Positions 8,804 through 16,852 of a stretch of DNA of 64,000 bases are shown piece after piece. This stretch comes from Oceanobacillus_B kapialis (GTDB taxonomy: Bacteria; Bacillota; Bacilli; Bacillales; Amphibacillaceae), in the NCBI RefSeq assembly GCF_042685265.1, contig NZ_JBHUMX010000007.1; one strand, given 5' to 3'. Below the pieces are notes generated by a model. That model had not been told where the DNA came from, did no database searches, and saw only the letters and a program-made list of their open reading frames with translations. Within the stretch, counting starts at the first letter, position 1. The number at the start of each line of letters is the position of its first letter. The translations under genes were made by a program, and so were the position numbers.

Positions 8804-10639
8804 ATGAAAAGCACAGAATTGCTTGTGGACAAATTGCGCAGTATCTATTTTAATTTGGTAACCATGGACCCAGAGCAACGTGATCGTGATACACTTCAAA
8901 GCATGGCAGAGCATCTAAAGCAAGTTTTACCTATTTCCTATATAGGACTTTATTTGTTTAATGAATGGCGCAGAGAATATGAAATGTGCATTTGTACTGC
9001 GCATGCTCAGAGTATTCCTTGCCAAGAACAAAATTTAGCGGAAGACGTAATGATGGATAAGAGGATCTACGTTAAAACACTTCAGGACAAACACATAAGC
9101 TTACTTAGCATTTTGCCGAATCGTGGACCAAAGGCAATAATCGTTATCGAACATAAACTTTCTATTTCTATGGAAGAATTGAATATTGTAATGGAGGAGA
9201 CGGAAAAGTTAATTTCGATTCTACAATTAAAGGAACAACGCTGGGAAAGGAGTCGTTCCTATCTTTCTGAATTAACCTCGCAATTACTCTCATTAACTTC
9301 TAGAAAGAAAATTTTGAGTGAAATTTTGCAGGGACTTAAAACCTTATACCCTGAGCTTACTCATACGCTATTGCTATCACAAGACACAGAAGTGGAATCA
9401 GGATTACCGGTGAAGACGATTGAATATAGTGACGATGTGACGAAGCGGGTAAGTACATTGGCTTTTATATCTGGGGAGGTGCAGATAGAGGAACAATATA
9501 AGGAGACATGTTGTTCTTTATATGCACCACTAGTCGGGAAACAAGGTGTGTATGGTGTTTTACAGGTAATTAGTGATAAAGGAAGATACATACCAAAAAT
9601 AGAAGCTGATTTTATTGCACAAATTGCCAGCACGGCTGGAAAAGCAATTGAGAATGTGACACTTTATGAAAAATCAAATCTTCTTGTTGCTGATTTGAAA
9701 CTGATAAACGATGCAACACATAAATTAAATTCAAATCTTGAAATGAAAGAAATTGTTCGCCATATGAGAGATCAAGTAATAGATGTTTGTGAGGCTTCTG
9801 AAGTTGGCTTCATTTACTACAATGGAGATCAAAAAAAACGATATGACGTTTTGACTGGTAGCACAGCCTTTTTTAACTCCATTGCAGGGGAGGAATTTGT
9901 GGAGTATATACTGGACCATCCTGCCTGTAATGGCGAGCCGGTGTTTAAAGGAAATTTTTGTGCAATTGACGATTTTCCGTATCAGTCCGTTATGGTTATT
10001 CCAATGAGTCATTCTGGCACAGTACATGGTTTAATTGCAATCTTGCACCAAACTCCTTATTTCTTTACCTTTAGTACTTTTAAACTTTTGCAATCCCTTA
10101 TACAGCATTCAGCCCTTGCTTTTACGAACACCATCCTTAAGGATAAACTAGAGAGGGCAGTTATAACTGACTTTTTGACAAAGCTTTATTCCAGAAATTA
10201 TTTAGAAGAAAAAATAACCGATCATATGAAGACCGGGCAAAGAGGCGCATTAATTCTATTTGATATCGACGATTTTAAAACGATTAATGACACGTATGGC
10301 CATCACATCGGGGATGAAGTGTTAAAGCAGGTTTCAAATCTTATAATAGAACTTATTAGCAAAACTGCTGTTGCGGCAAGGTGGGGAGGGGAAGAACTTG
10401 CAGTGTATGTTCCGGCAGTCACAATTGAAAAGGGAGTTGAGATTGCTAGTTCAATATGCAAGCAAGTGGAGAAATATACAAACCCTTCTGTCACATTATC
10501 CTGTGGGGTGTCTTCATGGAAATGCAAGTTGAGCGATACAGTTAGTGAGCTTTTTATTAGGGCAGACAAGGCTTTATATGAAGCAAAAAACATTGGGAAA
10601 AATTGCGTCGTGAAACAATTGAATGAGGACGCTAAATAA
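8804..10639 (+). CDS. dgcP: Diguanylate cyclase DgcP (GAF and GGDEF domains)
   Basis: The 611-residue cytoplasmic protein matches B. subtilis DgcP (YtrP), which makes cyclic di-GMP from two GTP. N-terminal GAF-like regions (about 20-150 and 165-290, with a third near 300-440) precede a GGDEF domain (about 450-605). The active-site motif is GGEEL in ARWGGEELAVYV. No RxxD inhibitory site is found five residues upstream, so product inhibition at that site is not expected. The ATG at 8804 follows AGGTGAT; an in-frame GTG at 8789 has no RBS. It is the only c-di-GMP enzyme in the window and may feed the riboswitch upstream of pilA. Confidence 0.9.
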   Translation: MKSTELLVDKLRSIYFNLVTMDPEQRDRDTLQSMAEHLKQVLPISYIGLYLFNEWRREYEMCICTAHAQSIPCQEQNLAEDVMMDKRIYVKTLQDKHISLLSILPNRGPKAIIVIEHKLSISMEELNIVMEETEKLISILQLKEQRWERSRSYLSELTSQLLSLTSRKKILSEILQGLKTLYPELTHTLLLSQDTEVESGLPVKTIEYSDDVTKRVSTLAFISGEVQIEEQYKETCCSLYAPLVGKQGVYGVLQVISDKGRYIPKIEADFIAQIASTAGKAIENVTLYEKSNLLVADLKLINDATHKLNSNLEMKEIVRHMRDQVIDVCEASEVGFIYYNGDQKKRYDVLTGSTAFFNSIAGEEFVEYILDHPACNGEPVFKGNFCAIDDFPYQSVMVIPMSHSGTVHGLIAILHQTPYFFTFSTFKLLQSLIQHSALAFTNTILKDKLERAVITDFLTKLYSRNYLEEKITDHMKTGQRGALILFDIDDFKTINDTYGHHIGDEVLKQVSNLIIELISKTAVAARWGGEELAVYVPAVTIEKGVEIASSICKQVEKYTNPSVTLSCGVSSWKCKLSDTVSELFIRADKALYEAKNIGKNCVVKQLNEDAK

Positions 10640-10658
10640 AAATGTTGGGTATAACATA

Positions 10659-10711
10659 ATAGCCGAGCGGCCATCATGAATTCATATTAGAATTCGAGGC
10701 CGCTCGGCTAT
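10659..10711. terminator. Long palindrome between convergent dgcP and ytsP, probable bidirectional terminator
   Basis: ATAGCCGAGCGGCC (10659-10672) pairs perfectly with GGCCGCTCGGCTAT (10698-10711), with an inner GAATTC/GAATTC pairing. The flanking T-runs are weak on both strands, so termination is likely but not textbook. Confidence 0.6.
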
Positions 10712-10769
10712 CCATTTAATACTGAAAATATGCAGTCGGCGTTAGCTTTACATCTCTATTGCGAAGAAA

Positions 10770-11258
10770 CTATTCAGCTGCTAGATGTTTCTCTAATACG
10801 TGAACAAATTGTTCTAAACATGACTCATCTACTTCATCGAAACGATCGAAGTTAGGGCTATCTATATCAAGAACACCATAAACTGTGTCGTTTAACACAA
10901 TTGGGACAACGATCTCAGAGTTGGAGGCACTGTCACAAGCGATATGACCAGGGAAGGCGTGCACATCTGCTATACGCTGTGTCACTTTTTCTTTTACTGC
11001 AGTGCCACAAACTCCCTTTCCATAACCGATACGAATACAGGCAGGTAGACCTTGGAAGGGCCCTAGCACTAACTCATCTTCTTTCCAAACGTAAAAACCT
11101 ACCCAGTTCACATCCGTAAGAAACTGGTTTAAAAGAGCAGAAGCGTTTGCTAATAAGGCAGTATGGTCACGCTCTCCTTCACTGAGAGCATCCAGTTGTT
11201 TAATAAGTAATTGATAATCTTTTTCCTTTTGACCTGAGTATGCTGTTGATTGAAACAT
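10770..11258 (-). CDS. ytsP: Free methionine-(R)-sulfoxide reductase, GAF domain
   Basis: The 162-residue protein is a single GAF domain of the fRMsr family, which reduces free methionine-R-sulfoxide using thioredoxin. The three diagnostic cysteines are present: Cys74 (LPAC), Cys84 (GVCGTA) and Cys108 (HIACDS). The core NWVGFY...LGPFQG and VYGVLDIDS are family hallmarks. The ATG at 11258 is preferred because AGGAGTG lies just upstream; the frame extends to 11306 without an RBS. It is divergent from refZ and convergent with dgcP, the same neighbourhood as in B. subtilis. Confidence 0.93.
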   Translation of the reverse strand: MFQSTAYSGQKEKDYQLLIKQLDALSEGERDHTALLANASALLNQFLTDVNWVGFYVWKEDELVLGPFQGLPACIRIGYGKGVCGTAVKEKVTQRIADVHAFPGHIACDSASNSEIVVPIVLNDTVYGVLDIDSPNFDRFDEVDESCLEQFVHVLEKHLAAE

Positions 11259-11351
11259 GTGCACACTCCTTTCTTCATAATTTAGTTGAAAATGCTTATT
11301 CGACATTTATATTTTTTTTGTCGAGCAAAAAATGCAGGATAACCTGTCACT

Positions 11352-11367
11352 TTGTCGTAATGGACAA
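11352..11367. promoter_or_regulatory. Inverted repeat upstream of refZ, candidate operator
   Basis: TTGTC-N6-GACAA forms a 16-base dyad ending 17 bases before the refZ ATG. TetR-family proteins bind such dyads and often regulate their own genes. Whether it resembles the RefZ-binding motif could not be checked. Confidence 0.35.
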
Positions 11368-11384
11368 GTAAGGAGTTGAATAGG

Positions 11385-12017
11385 ATGAAAACAAACACAT
11401 CAAAACAAAAAGTGATTGATGCAGCCTCGTCTCTGTTCTTTCAAAAAGGGTTTCATGGCACATCTGTACGCGATATTGCTGAGCGTGCTTCTGTTAATGT
11501 TTCGCTAATAAGCTACTATTTTAAAGGGAAGCAAGGGCTTTTAGAATATGCTGTTTCGCACTATTACGAAGCATACCTTAAAGCAATTGAAGAAACTCTA
11601 ATGGAATATGAACAGTTACCTGCACGTGATCAATTGAAAGAATTAATTTCAACTATTATACATTATAAACAAAGCCACCATCAATTCTCTTGTTTTGTTC
11701 ATCGGGAATTGTCCCTGGATTCTGTATTTGTCAGGGAAATGGCAGTTACCTACTTGGCCAAAGAGAATTTTTACATAAGTAAAGCATTCGAAGCGGTAGT
11801 TCATATGAATAAAAAGACCGATCCAGAGGAACGAAGCTTTCTACTTATGCAGTTTAAGGGGATGCTCACAACCCCATATATTTTGCATAATGAATGGAAA
11901 AATCAAGTGATTGGACAGCACTCCCATCGACAGTTCGCTGAAAAGTATGTGAGAAGTATTCACCATTGGATTGACTTTGCGGCAAATGGACCAATAGATA
12001 ATACACCAACATCCTAA
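11385..12017 (+). CDS. refZ: RefZ (YttP), TetR-family DNA-binding regulator of FtsZ assembly
   Basis: The 210-residue protein has an N-terminal TetR helix-turn-helix (KQKVIDAASSLFFQKGFHGTSVRDIAERASVNVSLISYYFKGKQGLL, about 5-55) and an all-helical C-terminal domain. Known role: at sporulation RefZ binds origin-proximal motifs and tunes FtsZ-ring placement. It lies between ytsP and ezrA, another FtsZ regulator, as in B. subtilis. The ATG at 11385 has GGAG nine bases upstream; an earlier TTG abuts that RBS and is rejected. Confidence 0.85.
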   Translation: MKTNTSKQKVIDAASSLFFQKGFHGTSVRDIAERASVNVSLISYYFKGKQGLLEYAVSHYYEAYLKAIEETLMEYEQLPARDQLKELISTIIHYKQSHHQFSCFVHRELSLDSVFVREMAVTYLAKENFYISKAFEAVVHMNKKTDPEERSFLLMQFKGMLTTPYILHNEWKNQVIGQHSHRQFAEKYVRSIHHWIDFAANGPIDNTPTS

Positions 12018-12226
12018 AAGCCATTTATTGAACCATATTTTCCTGAAAAATAATATGTTATATGTCGAAGCTACAAATTATTTGTATTTTTTTAGCCAAA
12101 AACACCACTAACATGGTATTATTAGTACTATCATAAAAAATATCGGATTTTACAATAGCTACCTGTTCTTCAAGAGGCTCTCAACGTTTCATCCTCTTAA
12201 ATAGGAATATAGTTAGGAGGCATTTT

Positions 12227-13918
12227 ATGGCATACTTCATAGGAATTGTACTAGTTATCATCACCTTAATCATTATTGGTCTTATACTTAGAAAACGCGT
12301 TTACGATGTAGTGGATCGTTATGAGGCCTGGAAAATGGATATTATGGGCCGCAATATTGCCTCACAGCTAGGGAGGATTAAAGCGCTAAATTTGTCTGGA
12401 GAAACACAAGACAAGTTTGAATCCTGGAAGGAACGCTGGGAGCGTATATTAACAAAAGAGCTTCCTGATATTGAAGAATATTTGTTCGATGCAGAAGAGG
12501 CTGCCGACAAATATCGTTTTTCTAAAGCAAAAAAGATTTTAAATAAAGTAGAAGAAGTCCTGCAAGGGATCGAAGCAAATATTGAGAAGCTTTTAGCTGA
12601 AGTAGATAATCTTATTGAGTCAGAGGAACTAAGCCGAAAAGAAATGGACACATTGAAGCCTGAAATAAGAGGTATGAAAAAGTCCCTTTCACAAAATCGC
12701 TATCAATATGGAAAAGCAGAACAATACTTCGATAAACAATTAGATGTACTACAAGAAAAAGCGATAGCTTATGAGCAGGCCACAGACTCAGGCGATTATA
12801 TGGAAGCCAAGCAAATTGTGGATCAACTGAAAATGGAAATCAATGAACTTGAAGAAAAGTTTGATGCTTTCCCTGAATTATATAAAAAATGCAAGCAAGA
12901 GCTGCCAGCACAATTAGATCAATTATTCGCGGGTTTAAAAGAGATGCGAGAAGAAGGCTACCATGTTGATCATCTGGCATTTGAAAAGGAGATACGTACA
13001 TATCAAGAGCGTCTCGCTAGTGTGGTAGAGGCAATGGAAAAAGGCGATACCGAAGAAGTCGAAGGAATAGTTGAAGAGATAGAAGAACGGATAAAGGAAA
13101 TGTACGAGCTTTTAGAAAAAGAAGCCTTAGCTAAAAGCTATCTCGATACACAGGTGCCAGGGTATCAACAAGCTGTCGCGGACATGAATCAAGCCTTCTT
13201 AGAGACCACGTCTGAAGTGGAGCAATTAAAGAAAGCTTATTACTTTGAAGACGGTGATATGGAGCGATATATGGCTTTGGAAAAATCAATTGGGAAGCTA
13301 ACGGCGGAGCTTGAGGAATTATCTGACAAGATGACAAATGACAAAGCATCTCACTCCGAACTTCGCGACATGGTAGAAGAAGGATACAGGCAGTTAGAGG
13401 AAATGAAAGAAAATCACGAAGCCTTCAAGGTGCGTATCCGTAACTTACGGAAGGACGAACTTGAAGCGAAAGAAAAGTTGACGGAAATGCGCAACCAATT
13501 GTATGATATACAACGTAAATTAAAGAAGAGTAATGTACCTGGAATACCAACCTTTATTTGGAATTCTATGGAGTCGGCTACAGAGAAAAATAACCGTGTG
13601 ATAAAGACATTAGAAAAACAGCCATTAGATATGACAGAAGTTCAGCAGGCTTTAAGTGAAGCAGCAAGTGCGGTAGAACAAGTTGCAGAACAAACGGATA
13701 TGATGCTAGAACAGGCTTTTCTTACCGAACAGGTTATTCAGTATGCAAACCGTTACCGTAGTCAGTATCCATTGCTGGCAGCAAAGCTTGCTGAATCAGA
13801 GCGCTTATTCCGTGCCTATGAATACGAATTAGCATTAGAGCAGGCAGCTAAGGCGATAGAAGAAATTGAGCCTGGTGCTTTAAAGCGGATTGAAGAATAT
13901 CAATTAACTGCGAACTAA
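12227..13918 (+). CDS. ezrA: Septation ring formation regulator EzrA
   Basis: The 563-residue protein has a single N-terminal membrane helix (3-21) followed by an almost wholly helical, coiled-coil cytoplasmic region rich in Glu and Lys, as in the spectrin-like EzrA. Known role: it prevents aberrant FtsZ rings and participates in the divisome. The length equals B. subtilis EzrA. The ATG follows TTAGGAGGC. A small hairpin terminator follows the gene. The 209 bases before it contain no gene I can support. Confidence 0.95.
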   Translation: MAYFIGIVLVIITLIIIGLILRKRVYDVVDRYEAWKMDIMGRNIASQLGRIKALNLSGETQDKFESWKERWERILTKELPDIEEYLFDAEEAADKYRFSKAKKILNKVEEVLQGIEANIEKLLAEVDNLIESEELSRKEMDTLKPEIRGMKKSLSQNRYQYGKAEQYFDKQLDVLQEKAIAYEQATDSGDYMEAKQIVDQLKMEINELEEKFDAFPELYKKCKQELPAQLDQLFAGLKEMREEGYHVDHLAFEKEIRTYQERLASVVEAMEKGDTEEVEGIVEEIEERIKEMYELLEKEALAKSYLDTQVPGYQQAVADMNQAFLETTSEVEQLKKAYYFEDGDMERYMALEKSIGKLTAELEELSDKMTNDKASHSELRDMVEEGYRQLEEMKENHEAFKVRIRNLRKDELEAKEKLTEMRNQLYDIQRKLKKSNVPGIPTFIWNSMESATEKNNRVIKTLEKQPLDMTEVQQALSEAASAVEQVAEQTDMMLEQAFLTEQVIQYANRYRSQYPLLAAKLAESERLFRAYEYELALEQAAKAIEEIEPGALKRIEEYQLTAN

Positions 13919-13973
13919 ACGTTGTTAGTAGGTTATACGGCACGATACATGCAGGATAAATAAGGTTTAAAAG

Positions 13974-14002
13974 GAAAAGGATATTATAGAAATATCCTTT
14001 TC
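13974..14002 (+). terminator. ezrA terminator
   Basis: GAAAAGGATATT pairs with AATATCCTTTTC around a short loop, followed by a T-containing run. Confidence 0.65.
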
Positions 14003-14059
14003 TTCTGTGTTTAGATAAAACGATTTTAACAACAGGGTTGAATATAAGGAGTCTGTACC

Positions 14060-15199
14060 ATGATTTATTTAGATAATAGTGCCACCACATTGCCAGACCC
14101 AACTGTGCTAACTAGTTTTCAACAAATATCAAGCAATTATTTTGCTAATCCCTCATCCATTCATCCACTTGGTGGGCAAGTAGAACAGTTATTTCATATG
14201 GCAAAAAAACAAGCAGCAGAGCTGTTAAAGGTGAGGCAGGAAGAAGTGGTCTTCACTTCTGGTGGAACCGAAGGAAATAATATGGCAATTAAAGGGATTG
14301 CTTTACAACATCAGCAACGAGGAAAGCATATTATTACTACGGAGATTGAACACCCATCTGTATTAGAGGCATGTAGAAGCTTAGAGACACTTGGCTTTCA
14401 TGTTACGTACCTACCTGTAAATCAATCAGGAGTTGTAGCTGTTGAGGATGTACAGCAGGCGATTCGGGAGGATACCATATTAATTACCATTATGCATGTT
14501 AATAACGAAATGGGAAGCATTCAGCCAACAAAGGAAATTGCTGATATTGCTGCCAAGCATCCGAAATTATTCTTTCATATAGATAATGTTCAAGGTGTAG
14601 GGAAAGTACCATTATCTCTATCCCACCCTGGAATCAACTTATGTACAATGTCAGGTCATAAAATTCATGGACTGAAAGGTACGGGAATTTTATATGTCGA
14701 CAATCGGACCACGCTATTTCCTCTTTTTCATGGTGGGGAACAAGAGCGAAACCTGCGTTCAGGTACCGAAAATGTTGCAGGAAGTGTTTCAATGGTAAAA
14801 GCTTTACGTATCATCAAGGAAAAGGAGACAACAACACTTGACCAGATGTATGAGATACGAAATGTTCTCTTTGAAGCGTTACAGGAAATACCAGAAGTGA
14901 TTGTAAACACACCAAATAATGGTGCCCCCCATATTGTTAACTTTTCTGTGCCAGGGACAAAGCCAGAAGTAATGATCCATATGTTAGCAGAGAAAGAAAT
15001 CTATATTTCCACTAAGTCTGCTTGCTCCTCTAAACAAGCTGATGCAAGTAAAATACTAAAGGCGTGTGGATTTACGAAGGATCGAACGACATCAGCATTA
15101 CGAGTCAGTTTATCGTATGAAACGACACTAGAGGAGATTTACCAGTTTATTGAGACGCTAAAGCAGGCAATTCGTCAATTTAAAAAAGTTATGGAGTAG
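14060..15199 (+). CDS. nifZ: Cysteine desulfurase (NifZ/IscS type) for tRNA thiolation
   Basis: The 379-residue class V aminotransferase-fold enzyme takes sulfur from cysteine as a persulfide. The PLP lysine lies in MSGHKIHGLKG, the His stacking on PLP in the VNNEMGSIQPTKEI/HIDNVQG region, and the catalytic loop cysteine in STKSACSS near residue 325. It sits six bases upstream of thiI. This pairing, as in B. subtilis nifZ-thiI, points to 4-thiouridine synthesis in tRNA. The ATG at 14060 has AAGGAG upstream. braB, found before nifZ in B. subtilis, is absent. Confidence 0.93.
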   Translation: MIYLDNSATTLPDPTVLTSFQQISSNYFANPSSIHPLGGQVEQLFHMAKKQAAELLKVRQEEVVFTSGGTEGNNMAIKGIALQHQQRGKHIITTEIEHPSVLEACRSLETLGFHVTYLPVNQSGVVAVEDVQQAIREDTILITIMHVNNEMGSIQPTKEIADIAAKHPKLFFHIDNVQGVGKVPLSLSHPGINLCTMSGHKIHGLKGTGILYVDNRTTLFPLFHGGEQERNLRSGTENVAGSVSMVKALRIIKEKETTTLDQMYEIRNVLFEALQEIPEVIVNTPNNGAPHIVNFSVPGTKPEVMIHMLAEKEIYISTKSACSSKQADASKILKACGFTKDRTTSALRVSLSYETTLEEIYQFIETLKQAIRQFKKVME

Positions 15200-15205
15200 A
15201 TAATC

Positions 15206-16408
15206 ATGCAATACGATCATATTTTAATTCGCTATGGAGAAATGGCATTAAAAGGCAAAAATATTAAAAAGTTTATTCTTAAATTACAGGAGAATATTCA
15301 ACAAAGGCTAAGAGCTTTTCCGAATGTGAAAGTAAAACGTACACAGGGCAGAATGTTTATTATCCTAAATGGTGCTGACCCTGATCCAATTATCGAAAAA
15401 TGTAAAGACATATTCGGGATTCAGAGTCTTAGTCTTGCAATAAAGGTGAACAATGAGCCAGAAGCTGTAAAGGAAGCCGCTCTATTTGCATTGAAAAATA
15501 GCAAAGATGTAAAGAAGTTTAAAGTAACGGCTAAAAGAATTGATAAAAATTTTCCTATTCGTTCACAAGATCTAAACCAAGTTCTTGGTGGTCATCTATT
15601 ATCAAATACAGAGGGATTTACAGTAGACGTGCATAACCCTGACTTAGAAATAAAAGTGGAAATTCGAGACGAAGCAACCTATGTTACTTCAAGCGTCATA
15701 AAAGGATTAGGTGGTTTGCCAGTAGGAACATCAGGAAAATCCTTGCTCCTCTTATCAGGAGGGATAGACAGCCCGGTGGCAGGCTATTTGGCAATGAAGC
15801 GGGGCGTGCAACTTGAGGCCATTCATTTTCATTCCCCTCCTTTTACAAGTGATCGGGCTAAACAAAAGGTAATGGATTTAGCTAAACGGCTTACCGCTTT
15901 TGGAGGGTCTATCAATGTCCATGTTGTTCCTTTTACAAAACTGCAGCAGGAAGTATTCAAACAAATGCCTGATGGCTATGCGATGACTATTATGCGTCGT
16001 ATGATGATGCGTGTTAGTGAGAGGGTATGTGAACAGGAAGAAATTTTGTCGATGACTACGGGTGAAAACCTAGGGCAGGTTGCAAGTCAAACGATGGAAA
16101 GTATGAACACGATAAATGAAGTGACAAATTACCCTGTCATACGCCCGCTTGTTACGATGGATAAGTCAGATATTATTCAAATTTCGCAACAAATTGGCAC
16201 ATACGAGACATCTATATTGCCTTATGAAGACTGTTGTACAATCTTTGTTCCAAAATCACCTAAAACGAAACCAAAAAGAGAAAAAGCAAATTACTATGAA
16301 TCGACTAAGGATTTCTCAGATCTTATTGAAGAAGCGGTAATGGGTATCGAGAAGGTTAGAATCACTGCAGATACAGCAATGGAACCGGCATTTGAGGATT
16401 TATTTTAA
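15206..16408 (+). CDS. thiI: tRNA 4-thiouridine synthase ThiI
   Basis: The 400-residue protein has an N-terminal ferredoxin-like region and a THUMP domain (about 60-165), then a PP-loop ATPase with LLLSGGIDSPVAGYLAMKRG near residue 180. It adenylates U8 of tRNA and inserts sulfur received from the desulfurase encoded just upstream. Like other Gram-positive ThiI it lacks the C-terminal rhodanese domain of the E. coli protein; CCTIF near residue 340 lies at the end of the PP-loop domain. It is the second gene of the nifZ-thiI operon. Confidence 0.96.
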   Translation: MQYDHILIRYGEMALKGKNIKKFILKLQENIQQRLRAFPNVKVKRTQGRMFIILNGADPDPIIEKCKDIFGIQSLSLAIKVNNEPEAVKEAALFALKNSKDVKKFKVTAKRIDKNFPIRSQDLNQVLGGHLLSNTEGFTVDVHNPDLEIKVEIRDEATYVTSSVIKGLGGLPVGTSGKSLLLLSGGIDSPVAGYLAMKRGVQLEAIHFHSPPFTSDRAKQKVMDLAKRLTAFGGSINVHVVPFTKLQQEVFKQMPDGYAMTIMRRMMMRVSERVCEQEEILSMTTGENLGQVASQTMESMNTINEVTNYPVIRPLVTMDKSDIIQISQQIGTYETSILPYEDCCTIFVPKSPKTKPKREKANYYESTKDFSDLIEEAVMGIEKVRITADTAMEPAFEDLF

Positions 16409-16446
16409 GCAATAGGTAACGGCCAATAAATACCAGTTTTCCATAT

Positions 16447-16476
16447 GTATGTTTTCCCCTTTCGTAACACATTCTA
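16447..16476 (+). promoter_or_regulatory. Predicted sigma-G promoter of sspA
   Basis: GTATG at 16447-16451 and CATTCTA at 16470-16476 are 18 bases apart. They fit the forespore sigma-G consensus (GHATR, 17-18 bases, CATHMTA) at every position. The promoter lies 25 bases upstream of a spore DNA-binding protein gene, exactly where expected. Confidence 0.72.
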
Positions 16477-16501
16477 TAGTTACCAAGGGAGGTGAACTAA
16501 C

Positions 16502-16702
16502 ATGGCAAATAACAATTCTTCAAACCAATTATTAGTCCCTGGGGTTCAACAAGCGTTGGACCAAATGAAGACAGAAATCGCTAGCGAGTTTGGTGTACAA
16601 CTTGGTGCCGATACTACTTCTCGTGCTAACGGTTCTGTTGGAGGAGAAATCACGAAGCGTCTTGTACAAATGGCTGAACAGCAATTTGGCGGGATGAAAT
16701 AA
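16502..16702 (+). CDS. sspA: Alpha/beta-type small acid-soluble spore protein
   Basis: The 66-residue protein belongs to the SASP family that coats and protects spore DNA and is degraded on germination. The GPR protease site is in TEIASEFGV, and the conserved second helix is GGEITKRLVQMAEQQ. It lies after thiI as sspA does in B. subtilis. A strong RBS (AAGGGAGGTG) and a matching sigma-G promoter precede it. A terminator follows. Confidence 0.96.
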   Translation: MANNNSSNQLLVPGVQQALDQMKTEIASEFGVQLGADTTSRANGSVGGEITKRLVQMAEQQFGGMK

Positions 16703-16724
16703 CAATTTCATAATGAATGGAAAT

Positions 16725-16750
16725 GGGCTGTCCGATATGGGCAGCCCTTT
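16725..16750 (+). terminator. sspA terminator
   Basis: GGGCTGTCC pairs with GGGCAGCCC (one G-T pair) around a five-base loop, followed by TTT. Confidence 0.8.
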
Positions 16751-16852
16751 ATATATAGATAGAATCGACCAACGTAAGGTTGAATCACTTGCTTAATTGA
16801 AAAAAGATTCTTAAAGTAAACGTAAGAATCAATTTAGAGAGGGAGAGCATCC

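Noticed and set aside
10303..10677. 124-residue minus-strand frame opposite the GGDEF domain
   Set aside because: It is antisense to the conserved catalytic domain of dgcP and lacks an RBS.
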